The position numbers were made by a program, and so were the translations under genes. The notes below the pieces were generated by a model. That model was given only the letters and a program-made list of their open reading frames with translations, ran no database searches and was not told the DNA's origin. Of a DNA stretch of 21,904 bases, positions 14,207-21,574 are shown one piece after another (position 1 is the stretch's first letter; each line of letters begins with the position of its first letter). The stretch is taken from positions 1-21,904 of the forward strand of contig URLC01000010.1 in assembly GCA_900548695.1 (NCBI GenBank), read 5' to 3'. The DNA is from an uncultured Mycoplasmatota bacterium (GTDB lineage Bacteria > Bacillota_I > Bacilli_A > RF39 > UBA660).

Positions 14207-14890
14207 ATGACATTTCATTATCGTTATCGAAAACAAATTTTATTAGCAACTATTATCATAATAGGACTTACTATTCTAATAGGTAGTGGTATGTATTATT
14301 ATCAAGAACAAAAAAAGACTAAAACTCTAACTACAATAAATCGTGAACTGCCTAAAAAAAAGACCATAAATAAGGAAGAGAAAGAAAAAGAAGAATATAT
14401 GGTTGATATCAAAGGAGAAGTAGTATCTCCAGGAATTTATAAGATGCAAAAATCATCTCGGATAATAGAAGTAATTGAAAAAGCTGGCGGTTTAACTGAA
14501 AGTGCTGATACTACGGTCACTAATTTAAGTAAAAAAATAACTGATGAGATGGTAATTATTATTTATAGTAAAAACGAAGTGAAAAATTGGTTAAAAACCA
14601 AAGAACAAGAATCTTATCTTCAAGAAAAATGTCAAACTGGTGATAAGCAATTAAAAAATGATAGTTGCATTACTAACACTGAAGAAAAAACCACTCCAAC
14701 TAGTAAAATAAATATTAATAAAGCAACCAAAGAGGAACTAATGACTTTATCTGGAATAGGTGAGTCAAAAGCTGATTCGATTATTGCTTATCGAACCAAA
14801 ACACCATTTACGACTATTGAAGATCTAAAAGAAGTGTCAGGAATCGGAGATTCCATCTATGAACAAATTAAAAATAATATTACAGTCTAA
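14207..14890 (+). CDS. comEA: Competence DNA receptor ComEA
   Basis: 227 residues. It binds incoming double-stranded DNA at the outer face of the membrane during transformation. There is one N-terminal membrane helix (about 10-30), a basic linker, an SLBB domain (about 65-120, VDIKGEVVSPGIYKM, EKAGGLTESAD), a variable linker with two Cys (142, 154), and a C-terminal helix-hairpin-helix pair (about 167-227) with ININKATKEELMTLSGIG and EVSGIGDSIYEQIK, the usual sequence-independent DNA-binding unit. SD AAAGGAGG is five bases ahead of ATG. I found no convincing -35/-10 pair, though TACAAT occurs at 14181-14186. The end overlaps comEC by 32 bases, so the two are translationally coupled; comEB, placed between them in Bacillus, is missing. 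Confidence 0.95.
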   Translation: MTFHYRYRKQILLATIIIIGLTILIGSGMYYYQEQKKTKTLTTINRELPKKKTINKEEKEKEEYMVDIKGEVVSPGIYKMQKSSRIIEVIEKAGGLTESADTTVTNLSKKITDEMVIIIYSKNEVKNWLKTKEQESYLQEKCQTGDKQLKNDSCITNTEEKTTPTSKININKATKEELMTLSGIGESKADSIIAYRTKTPFTTIEDLKEVSGIGDSIYEQIKNNITV

Positions 14891-16874
14891 AAAAATAATG
14901 TGTAAAGTAACTATCATTACTTTATTAATAACTATGATTAGAATAAATTTACCACCTAATATCATCTATCATGATGGATACCAAGAAATTACAGGCAGAG
15001 TAATAAAAAAAGAAATCACTAAAGAAAAACTAACAATTACCGTAAAAGCAAGAGAAAAAATTGAAGCAATATTTTACTTTAAAACGCCACCAAAAGTTAA
15101 ACTAGGGGATAAAGTAATATTAGAAGGAGAATTATTTAAACAAGCCTCTCCCGGAACCAAGAATATTTTCAATTATAAAGACTATCTAAAAACACAAAAT
15201 ATATTTCATCTTATGAAAATTGAAAAATTAACTATAAAAGAAAAATCAAATAATCCATACTACTTAATTAAAGAAGTAATTAGTCAAAAAAACCCATATA
15301 TAAAAGCCTTAATACTAGGTGATAAATCGGGTATAAAAGAGGAAGTAATGGAAAGCTATCAAACAAATGGTATTAGTCACTTATTTGCAATTAGTGGTAT
15401 GCATATTCATATCATATCTAGTATCATAGTATTAGTCTTAAAAAGGTTTAATATCAAGGAAAAAACTCAATATAAAATTCTTACAGCCTCTTTATTATTC
15501 TATTTATTATTAGTAGGCATAACTCCATCGATAATTAGAGGAATACTATTCTTTCTTTTATTTTTTCAAAATAGACTCTACTTAGAACTACCCAAAAGCA
15601 CTATTATTCTAATCACCATCATGATTACTTTACTTATAAGTCCTTATGCTTTGGTATCTGCTGCCTTTTGGTATTCCTTTACCATCAGTATAGGACTTAT
15701 CTATTTTTCTGATAAAGAAAATTCTTATTGGAAAAATCTTTTAAAAACGTCCATCTTATCTTTTTTATTAAGTTTACCAATAAGTCTATATTATTTTTAC
15801 CAAATAAACTTACTAAGTATTCTATATAATTTGTTTTATATACCATTAATGACAATTATCTTCTTTCCTTTAACCTTAATTACTTTATTAGTTCCACTGG
15901 TAGAACCAATCTATCAAATATGTATAAATATTTTTGAAAAGACCTCTCTTTACTTAAGTACCATCAAAATATTTATTTTAATATTTTCAAAAGTCTCTAT
16001 CATCATTTATCTTAGCTATTTAATATTAATCTTCTTAATGTTAAAAAAACAAACTACTAAGTTTAAAATCATTTTTTTCTTTTTATTATTAATACATTAT
16101 TTCTATCCATTACTGATTAAAGATTTTATTAAGATAATAGATGTAGGCCAGGGAGACTCTATTTTACTTTATTCAAAAGGAAAGTCTGCGTTAATAGATA
16201 CTGGTGGAAAAATAAACTATGATAAAAATTACATATCAAAAACTGTGACTAAATATACAACCATTCCACTTTTAAAAAGCTTAGGTATCAAAAAGTTAGA
16301 CTATGTCTTACTAACTCATGGAGACCTAGATCATATGGGTGAAATATTTTATTTAAAAGATCATTTTTCAGTAGATAAAATTTATATAAACCAAGGATCC
16401 AAAAATAACTTGGAAAAAAAATTAATAAAAACAGAAGAGGTAGATATTGCTTCGGAAAACATGACTAAAAAAATAGGTAACTTTTATCTAACAGAAATAA
16501 ATACTGAATTTAAAGACGAAAATACCAGTAGTTCTGTCTATTATCTTTCAAACAATAATATAACAATGCTTTTAATGGGAGACGCTACCGTTGAAACAGA
16601 AGATTATTTATTATTAAACTATGATTTAAAAGTGGATATAATAAAACTTGGTCATCACGGATCATCAACAAGCAGTAGCGAACGCTTTCTATCCAAATTA
16701 AAACCAAAGTTAGCCTTAATTTCAGCAGGTAAAGATAATAATTTTAATCATCCTAGTAAAGAAGTTTTAAAAAGATTAAAAACTTTAAATATTCCTTATT
16801 TAACAACGATAAATTCTGGAACAATTACTATTTATCCTACGAAAAAAGAAATAACAGAAGATAGACAAGAATAA
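14859..16874 (+). CDS. comEC: Competence DNA-uptake channel ComEC
   Basis: 671 residues. ComEC is the inner-membrane channel that moves single-stranded DNA into the cell. A short N-terminal helix is followed by an OB-like extracellular domain (about 40-125), then the competence membrane domain with HLFAISGMH (S179, H182) and about eight to ten helices, then a C-terminal metallo-beta-lactamase domain with DVGQGDS, THGDLDH (486-492) and LGHHGSS, which has the motifs of an active nuclease. Bacillus ComEC is about 776 residues and starts with two or three helices. The N-terminus here is shorter, with only one helix before the OB domain. ATG 14859 is supported by GGAG nine bases upstream, inside comEA; a later ATG (14898) has no SD. 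The dnaI promoter lies in its last codons. Confidence 0.95.
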   Translation: MNKLKIILQSKKIMCKVTIITLLITMIRINLPPNIIYHDGYQEITGRVIKKEITKEKLTITVKAREKIEAIFYFKTPPKVKLGDKVILEGELFKQASPGTKNIFNYKDYLKTQNIFHLMKIEKLTIKEKSNNPYYLIKEVISQKNPYIKALILGDKSGIKEEVMESYQTNGISHLFAISGMHIHIISSIIVLVLKRFNIKEKTQYKILTASLLFYLLLVGITPSIIRGILFFLLFFQNRLYLELPKSTIILITIMITLLISPYALVSAAFWYSFTISIGLIYFSDKENSYWKNLLKTSILSFLLSLPISLYYFYQINLLSILYNLFYIPLMTIIFFPLTLITLLVPLVEPIYQICINIFEKTSLYLSTIKIFILIFSKVSIIIYLSYLILIFLMLKKQTTKFKIIFFFLLLIHYFYPLLIKDFIKIIDVGQGDSILLYSKGKSALIDTGGKINYDKNYISKTVTKYTTIPLLKSLGIKKLDYVLLTHGDLDHMGEIFYLKDHFSVDKIYINQGSKNNLEKKLIKTEEVDIASENMTKKIGNFYLTEINTEFKDENTSSSVYYLSNNNITMLLMGDATVETEDYLLLNYDLKVDIIKLGHHGSSTSSSERFLSKLKPKLALISAGKDNNFNHPSKEVLKRLKTLNIPYLTTINSGTITIYPTKKEITEDRQE

Positions 16875-16890
16875 ATTTTTTAGGTACAAT
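16862..16890 (+). promoter_or_regulatory. Promoter of dnaI, starting inside the end of comEC
   Basis: TAGACA (16862-16867), 17 bases, TACAAT (16885-16890), with predicted start about 17 bases before the dnaI ATG. No terminator is seen between comEC and dnaI. Confidence 0.55.
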
Positions 16891-16913
16891 AGAAAAGAAA
16901 TACAGGTGATGAG

Positions 16914-17822
16914 ATGAAAAATATAAATAACTTATTAACAACAAAAAAAGATGAATTAGCTTTAGTCCACTCTTATCAAGATGCATGCAGTAACAAAGAA
17001 TTTAAAGAGTATCTAGAAAAATTACCTATAAAAGAAGAAATTCTAATGAAATATACATCTAGTTTAGAGGATGCATTTTCTGAATATCAAAATTGTAAAA
17101 ATTGTAAAAGTCTGGCATACTGTAAAAACAAAGTAGCCGGCTACTGTTATCAACCAGGAAAAGATAAAAATATTATCAATTTCTCTTATGTTGCTTGCAA
17201 ATGGAATCAAATAGCTATGAAAGAAAATGCCTACAAAAAAAATCTTGAATTATTTGATATGCCAGTGGACATCAAAGAGGCTTCTTTAAAAGAAGTATAT
17301 ACAGACGATAAATCAAGAGTACCAATCATCAGATACTTTAAAGAATTTATGGAAAAATATGCTAAAAAACAATCTCCAAAAGGTCTATATTTAACTGGTT
17401 CATTTGGTAGTGGAAAAACTTATTTAATAGCTGCTTTACTAAATGAAATGGCCAAGAAAAAAACAGTCTGTGCTTTAGTATATTATCCTGAATTTTTAAG
17501 AAGTTTAAAAGCTTCTTTTCAAACAGACTACAATGAAAAATTTAATTTTATTAAACAAGCTCCAATTTTACTACTAGATGATATTGGAGCGGAAAACGAA
17601 AGTAATTGGTCAAGAGATGAAGTATTAGGTCCAATTCTCCAATATCGTATGCAAAATCACTTAACAACTTTCTTTACTTCCAACTTAACTATGGATGAGT
17701 TGGAACAAGCACTATCAGTTACGTCATCAGGCGTTGATAAAGTAAAAGCTAGAAGAATCATTGAACGTATTAAACAGCTTACAATTCCTATGGAATTAAT
17801 CGGCAAGAATAGGAGAAATTAA
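16914..17822 (+). CDS. dnaI: Helicase loader DnaI
   Basis: 302 residues. DnaI is the AAA+ ATPase that loads the replicative helicase at the origin and during restart. The N-terminal helicase-binding domain has the Cys-rich zinc site (C61, C64, C70, C78, C95; CKNCKSLAYCKNK, VACKW). The AAA+ domain has Walker A GSFGSGKT (162-169), Walker B LLLDDIGAE (D222, D223), sensor 1 FFTSNL and the arginine-finger/sensor region ARRIIERIKQL near the end. Length and layout are typical. SD AGGTGA precedes ATG 16914. Bacillus places dnaI after dnaB and upstream of thrS; here dnaB is not next to it, but thrS is found about 2 kb downstream. Confidence 0.96.
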   Translation: MKNINNLLTTKKDELALVHSYQDACSNKEFKEYLEKLPIKEEILMKYTSSLEDAFSEYQNCKNCKSLAYCKNKVAGYCYQPGKDKNIINFSYVACKWNQIAMKENAYKKNLELFDMPVDIKEASLKEVYTDDKSRVPIIRYFKEFMEKYAKKQSPKGLYLTGSFGSGKTYLIAALLNEMAKKKTVCALVYYPEFLRSLKASFQTDYNEKFNFIKQAPILLLDDIGAENESNWSRDEVLGPILQYRMQNHLTTFFTSNLTMDELEQALSVTSSGVDKVKARRIIERIKQLTIPMELIGKNRRN

Positions 17823-17833
17823 CCTCCTTTTTT
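17811..17833 (+). terminator. Short terminator of dnaI
   Basis: 5-bp stem AGGAG / CTCCT with an eight-base loop spanning the TAA, then TTTTTTC. The stem is short, so this is a moderate call. Confidence 0.5.
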
Positions 17834-17834
17834 C

Positions 17835-17863
17835 TTTACAAAAAAATAAAAAAGTGCTATGAT
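17835..17863 (+). promoter_or_regulatory. Promoter of the M23 peptidase gene
   Basis: TTTACA (17835-17840), 17 bases, TATGAT (17858-17863) with extended -10 TGC. The transcript would start near 17870, which rules out a protein start at 17859. Confidence 0.75.
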
Positions 17864-17888
17864 AAACTCATTTCTGGGGGATGTATCA

Positions 17889-18689
17889 ATGAGAGTATTA
17901 AGAAGGTTGAAAACAGAAGAAAATATCAAACGAATTTCCATATTTTTATTATTAATATCTTTTGCTCTAACTTATTATATGGATAGTGTAAAACATGAAG
18001 ATTATGAATTGAAATATGAAATAATAAACACCAAAGATATGGCCATGGCTAATGTTGCAGAAAAAGCAAATACTAGTAAAGATACAAAAACAAATAGTAT
18101 CTTTCAAATCTATAAACAAATGAAATCAGGAACATATGTAGAAAAAGAATCTCCCCAAGAAGTAGCTCTGCCTGTTAGAAATAGTAGTACAGCAACGTTA
18201 GAAGTGCCAAAAAGAGTATGGTACCTACCAACAGAAATGGGGACGATTACTAATTATATAAATGCATCTCACTTTGCCTTAGATATCACTAGCCCAAGAG
18301 GTACAAGTGAAGCTATTTTTCCAGTGGCAAATGGAGTTGTTTCAGGAATTTATCGAGATAGAGCTGGAGCTAAAATCGTGACTGTAAATCACAATATAAA
18401 TGGTCAAAATTATACTTCTCAATATGTGCATCTATCTAGTTACGCACCGAATTTATACATAGGTAAGCCAGTAACAATTAATGATTACCTAGGTTTTATG
18501 GGAAGAACCGGAATTGCAACCGGAGTTCACCTTCATTTAGCAGTAGTCGACTGTAGCATTTTTGATCCTAATGATCCTAACTGTTCTGGACTAAATGGAT
18601 TCTTTAACTATGGTAGTAAAAGATACTATCAAGGTTTTAGAGGGTTACAATCAGTAATGAATGTTCCAGCATCATGGTCAAGTCGCTAA
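17889..18689 (+). CDS. Membrane-anchored M23 (LytM-type) peptidoglycan endopeptidase
   Basis: 266 residues. An N-terminal membrane helix (about 14-31) places the rest outside. A low-complexity linker leads to the M23 domain with all metal and catalytic residues: HFALD (H128, D132), YVHLS (H181) and HLHL (H214, H216). This predicts an active zinc endopeptidase that cuts peptide cross-links in the wall. After the active site, DCSIFDPNDPNC gives two Cys that could form a disulfide, not typical of LytM. The start at ATG 17889 follows SD GGGGGAT (17876-17882); the in-frame ATG at 17859 lies upstream of the predicted transcript start. It is probably a division or growth hydrolase, consistent with FtsW in the same window, though this role is inferred. 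Confidence 0.92.
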   Translation: MRVLRRLKTEENIKRISIFLLLISFALTYYMDSVKHEDYELKYEIINTKDMAMANVAEKANTSKDTKTNSIFQIYKQMKSGTYVEKESPQEVALPVRNSSTATLEVPKRVWYLPTEMGTITNYINASHFALDITSPRGTSEAIFPVANGVVSGIYRDRAGAKIVTVNHNINGQNYTSQYVHLSSYAPNLYIGKPVTINDYLGFMGRTGIATGVHLHLAVVDCSIFDPNDPNCSGLNGFFNYGSKRYYQGFRGLQSVMNVPASWSSR

Positions 18690-18696
18690 AAAAAGG

Positions 18697-18725
18697 TTGA
18701 ACAAATAAAAAAAAAGTGCTATCAT
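18697..18725 (+). promoter_or_regulatory. Promoter of the thrS operon
   Basis: TTGAAC (18697-18702), 17 bases, TATCAT (18720-18725) with extended -10 TGC. The block GTGCTATNAT is shared with the M23 gene promoter. Confidence 0.75.
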
Positions 18726-18731
18726 GAAAGA

Positions 18732-18940
18732 AAGCGATAAATACAAAGACAAAGGACATGATAAATTGTTTCTTTTATCAAGAGACTTCGTGGCTGGTGA
18801 AAACGAAGAAAAGAATAATTTATTACTCCCTTTTGAGTAGAATTATAAAAAGTAATTCCGGCAAAGCCGTTATCTAAATTAAGTACATATAAGGATGGTA
18901 CCGTGTAAAAAAACACTCCTAGAAATAGGTGTGTTTTTTA
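18732..18940 (+). ncRNA. T-box riboswitch leader (threonine)
   Basis: About 210 bases between promoter and first gene. The conserved T-box sequence AAGGATGGTACCGTG is at 18891-18905, with the UGGU bulge that pairs with the tRNA acceptor end. Upstream, AAGAGACTTCG...GGTGAAAACGAAG (18779-18808) fits the stem I AG-bulge and distal loop. ATTACTCCCTTTTGAG (18822-18836) has the common 'specifier + CCTTTTGAG' form, making ACT (18825-18827, Thr) the likely specifier codon. A stable hairpin CGGC AAA GCCG (18859-18869) may be stem III. The terminator at 18907-18939 is the off-state. By family knowledge, uncharged tRNA-Thr binding would let transcription continue into the three downstream genes. Confidence 0.92.
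18907..18939 (+). terminator. T-box conditional terminator
   Basis: ACACTCCTA / TAGGTGTGT around a GAAA loop (18913-18934), one T-T mismatch, flanked by an A-run and a T-run that extend the stem. It begins directly after the T-box sequence. Confidence 0.85.
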
Positions 18941-18965
18941 TTTATAGAAGAAAAGAGGATAGAAT

Positions 18966-19769
18966 ATGAAATATTACAAACCTAAAATCAAAGACTTCCC
19001 AGATCAAGCCTTAATAATTTTAGAAAGTCAAAAAAAGGATCCTGTCTTTACAACCTATGTAAAATCTATACTAAAAGAACGTTACCTACATCAATCTGTG
19101 ACCCTAGAAGAATTAAATAAAAAATTACACCAAACAAGAAGTAGTCTACAACAAGAAATAATATGGGAAGCACTAAGTATTAAAATGTTAAAAGCTAAGG
19201 AGGAAGATACTGTACGTAGTTGTCGCTTAATCGATAGTATGCCAATTGACCATTTGGTAAAAGTTACTCAGTTGTCTGAAAACAATGCTATAAAAACGTA
19301 TGCAAAAAAAGTATGCTATAAAAAACAACTGGTTTTAGAAGAAGAACTTGGTCTGGATGATATAGATCTAGATAAATGGCAACAAGATTTGGAAGAGTTA
19401 AAAGAAGCTTCACCGCAGAATGCTAACCTTAGTCAAGAAAGCAAACTATCCAATAAAACACAATATGATCTAAGTATCAGTACTAGAAAATTCTTAAAAA
19501 GATTCTATGATATTTCTTACGAAGCCAAAGCTAAACTATCCCATGAAGACATGGAGTTTATCTTGAGAAGTTTTGGAATTGTGATACCTGAAAGGGGTAG
19601 AATTCAAAATATATCTTACGAAGATGCGGCCACTGGAAAATGGCTTTTAGTAAGAAATGAAACGACCAATCGTAAAGGAGCTAGAATTATTCCTTATAAA
19701 AATCCCAAAAAACAATTATCAGAAGATATAATCGCAAAAGAATATAAAGTAAAACAAAAAATTAACTAA
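18966..19769 (+). CDS. Unknown 267-aa protein, first gene of the T-box/thrS operon
   Basis: 267 residues, no signal peptide or membrane helix, so probably cytoplasmic. The N-terminal half is helical and charged (LIILESQKKDPVFTTYVKSI and an LEELNKKLHQTRSSLQQEII segment). A low-complexity linker (about 140-165) is followed by a domain ending FILRSFGIVIPERGRIQ...GKWLLVRNETTNRKGARIIP, rich in aromatic and basic residues. I recognise no family. SD AGAGGA (18954-18959) is well placed for ATG 18966. It lies between the T-box terminator and thrS (13 bases between), so it should be made when tRNA-Thr is uncharged. In Bacillus the gene before thrS in the dnaI-thrS cluster is ytxC; the position is similar, but I cannot claim sequence similarity. 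Confidence 0.75.
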   Translation: MKYYKPKIKDFPDQALIILESQKKDPVFTTYVKSILKERYLHQSVTLEELNKKLHQTRSSLQQEIIWEALSIKMLKAKEEDTVRSCRLIDSMPIDHLVKVTQLSENNAIKTYAKKVCYKKQLVLEEELGLDDIDLDKWQQDLEELKEASPQNANLSQESKLSNKTQYDLSISTRKFLKRFYDISYEAKAKLSHEDMEFILRSFGIVIPERGRIQNISYEDAATGKWLLVRNETTNRKGARIIPYKNPKKQLSEDIIAKEYKVKQKIN

Positions 19770-19782
19770 GAGGAGAGATAAA

Positions 19783-21546
19783 ATGATAAATATCAAAGAA
19801 AATGAACAATTAAGTATAATGAATCACTCATGTGCCCATTTACTTGCACAAGCTGTAAAACACATATACCCTAATGCCTTATTTTGGGTAGGACCAGTAA
19901 TAGAAGAAGGATTCTATTATGATATTGATTTGGGTGATGAAACTTTAACAGAAGAAGATTTACCAAAAATTGAAAAAGAAATGAAAAAGATTGCCAAAGA
20001 TGGAAAAAGAATCGTTCGCCATGAATTAACAAAAGAAGAGGCCAAAGAAAAGTTTAAAGATGATCCATATAAATTAGATTTAATTTCTAGAATGGATGAA
20101 AATGAAGTTACTATATCTTGCTACACGCAAGGAGACTTTACTGATCTTTGTCGTGGACCACACGTAGAAACTGTAAAAGAATTAAAATATTTTAAATTAA
20201 TTAAACATAGTGGAGCCTACTGGAAAGGTGATGCTAAAAATAAAATGTTGCAAAGAATCTATGGAGTATGCTTTGCAACAGAAGAAGATTTAGCTTCATA
20301 TATGCAAGAATTAGAAGAGGCTAAACAAAGAGATCACCGAAAAATAGGCAAAGAACAAGAATTATTCATGACTCATGAATTAGTCGGCTCTGGAATGCCT
20401 TTATGGTTACCAAATGGTGCTGTAATTCGTAAAGAATTAGAAAACTATATTTATAAAAAAGAAAGAGATATGGGCTATGATCATGTTTATACACCATGTG
20501 TTGGTACAGTAAACTTATACAAGACATCAGGCCATTGGGATCATTACAATGAAAACATGTTCCCAATGATGAAAGTAGATGAGGAAGAGTTTGTACTTCG
20601 CCCAATGAATTGTCCACACCATATGTTAGTCTATAAAAACAAGATGCACTCTTATCGTGACTTACCAATTCGTATTGGAGAATTCGCAACAGATTTCAGA
20701 TATGAAGCAAGTGGGGCAGTAAAAGGATTAGAAAGAGTTCGTTGCATGTGTCAAAATGATGCCCATCTATTTGTAAGACCAGACCAAATAGGAGAAGAAT
20801 TTAAACGAGTAGTAAGTTTAATTTTAGATGTCTATAAAGACTTTGGTATCAAAGATTATAAATTTAGATTATCTTTACGTGATAAAAATGATAAAGAAAA
20901 ATACTTTGATGATGATGAAATGTGGGAAAATGCTGAAAATAAACTTCGAGAAGTTTTAAATGAATTAGGTGTTGATTATTTTGAAGCTGAAGGAGAAGCT
21001 GCTTTCTATGGACCAAAATTAGATGTAGAAGTAAAACCAGCAGTAGGACCAGAAGTAACTTTATCAACATGTCAATTAGATTTCTTACTACCAAGAAGAT
21101 TTGAACTTAACTATGTCGATAGTAACGGTGAAAAACAAACACCAGTTGTTATTCATAGAGCGATATTTGGAACATTTGACCGTTTCACAGCCTTCTTAAT
21201 TGAAGAGACAAAAGGAGCATTCCCGACATGGTTAGCTCCAACTCAAGTAGTAGTAATTCCAGTATCATCTGAATTCCAAGGAGACTATGCAAGAGAAGTA
21301 ACAGAAAAATTAAAACAACAAGGGATTCGTGCTGAACTAGATGATAGAAATGAAAAATTAGGATATCGTTTAAGAGAAACACAAACTAAAAAAGTTCCAT
21401 ATACCTTAATATTAGGAGATAACGAAAAAGAAAATAGTACAATCAGTTACAGACTACATGGTCAAAAAGAAACAACTACAGTATCGGTAGAAGAATTCAT
21501 AAAACTAATAAAAGAAGAAATTACCAACAAAGAAAAGAAAAAATAA
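19783..21546 (+). CDS. thrS: Threonyl-tRNA synthetase lacking the TGS domain
   Basis: 587 residues against about 640 for the usual bacterial enzyme. The missing part is the N-terminal TGS domain, since the protein opens directly in the editing domain: HSCAH (H15, H19) and CRGPH (C123, H127) are the HxxxH and CxxxH editing residues. The class II catalytic core has the zinc ligands C277 (MNCPHH), H328 (NDAH) and H458 (IHRAIFGTFDRF), and motif 2 FRYEASGAVKGLERVR. The C-terminal anticodon-binding domain (about 480-580, VVVIPVSSEF, DDRNEKLGYRLRE) is complete. SD AGGAGA lies six bases before ATG 19783, and no extra in-frame start upstream could add a TGS. Expression is set by the upstream T-box. 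No terminator follows, so the next gene is probably in the same transcript. Confidence 0.97.
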   Translation: MINIKENEQLSIMNHSCAHLLAQAVKHIYPNALFWVGPVIEEGFYYDIDLGDETLTEEDLPKIEKEMKKIAKDGKRIVRHELTKEEAKEKFKDDPYKLDLISRMDENEVTISCYTQGDFTDLCRGPHVETVKELKYFKLIKHSGAYWKGDAKNKMLQRIYGVCFATEEDLASYMQELEEAKQRDHRKIGKEQELFMTHELVGSGMPLWLPNGAVIRKELENYIYKKERDMGYDHVYTPCVGTVNLYKTSGHWDHYNENMFPMMKVDEEEFVLRPMNCPHHMLVYKNKMHSYRDLPIRIGEFATDFRYEASGAVKGLERVRCMCQNDAHLFVRPDQIGEEFKRVVSLILDVYKDFGIKDYKFRLSLRDKNDKEKYFDDDEMWENAENKLREVLNELGVDYFEAEGEAAFYGPKLDVEVKPAVGPEVTLSTCQLDFLLPRRFELNYVDSNGEKQTPVVIHRAIFGTFDRFTAFLIEETKGAFPTWLAPTQVVVIPVSSEFQGDYAREVTEKLKQQGIRAELDDRNEKLGYRLRETQTKKVPYTLILGDNEKENSTISYRLHGQKETTTVSVEEFIKLIKEEITNKEKKK

Positions 21547-21574
21547 GAATGCCATCATAAACAGGAGGTAAAAA

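Noticed and set aside
14898..14900. ATG 14898 as start of comEC
   Set aside because: No SD upstream. ATG 14859 has GGAG at the right distance inside comEA, a usual coupled overlap.
17859..17888. ATG 17859 as start of the M23 peptidase
   Set aside because: It overlaps the -10 box and lies upstream of the predicted transcript start. ATG 17889 has a G-rich SD.
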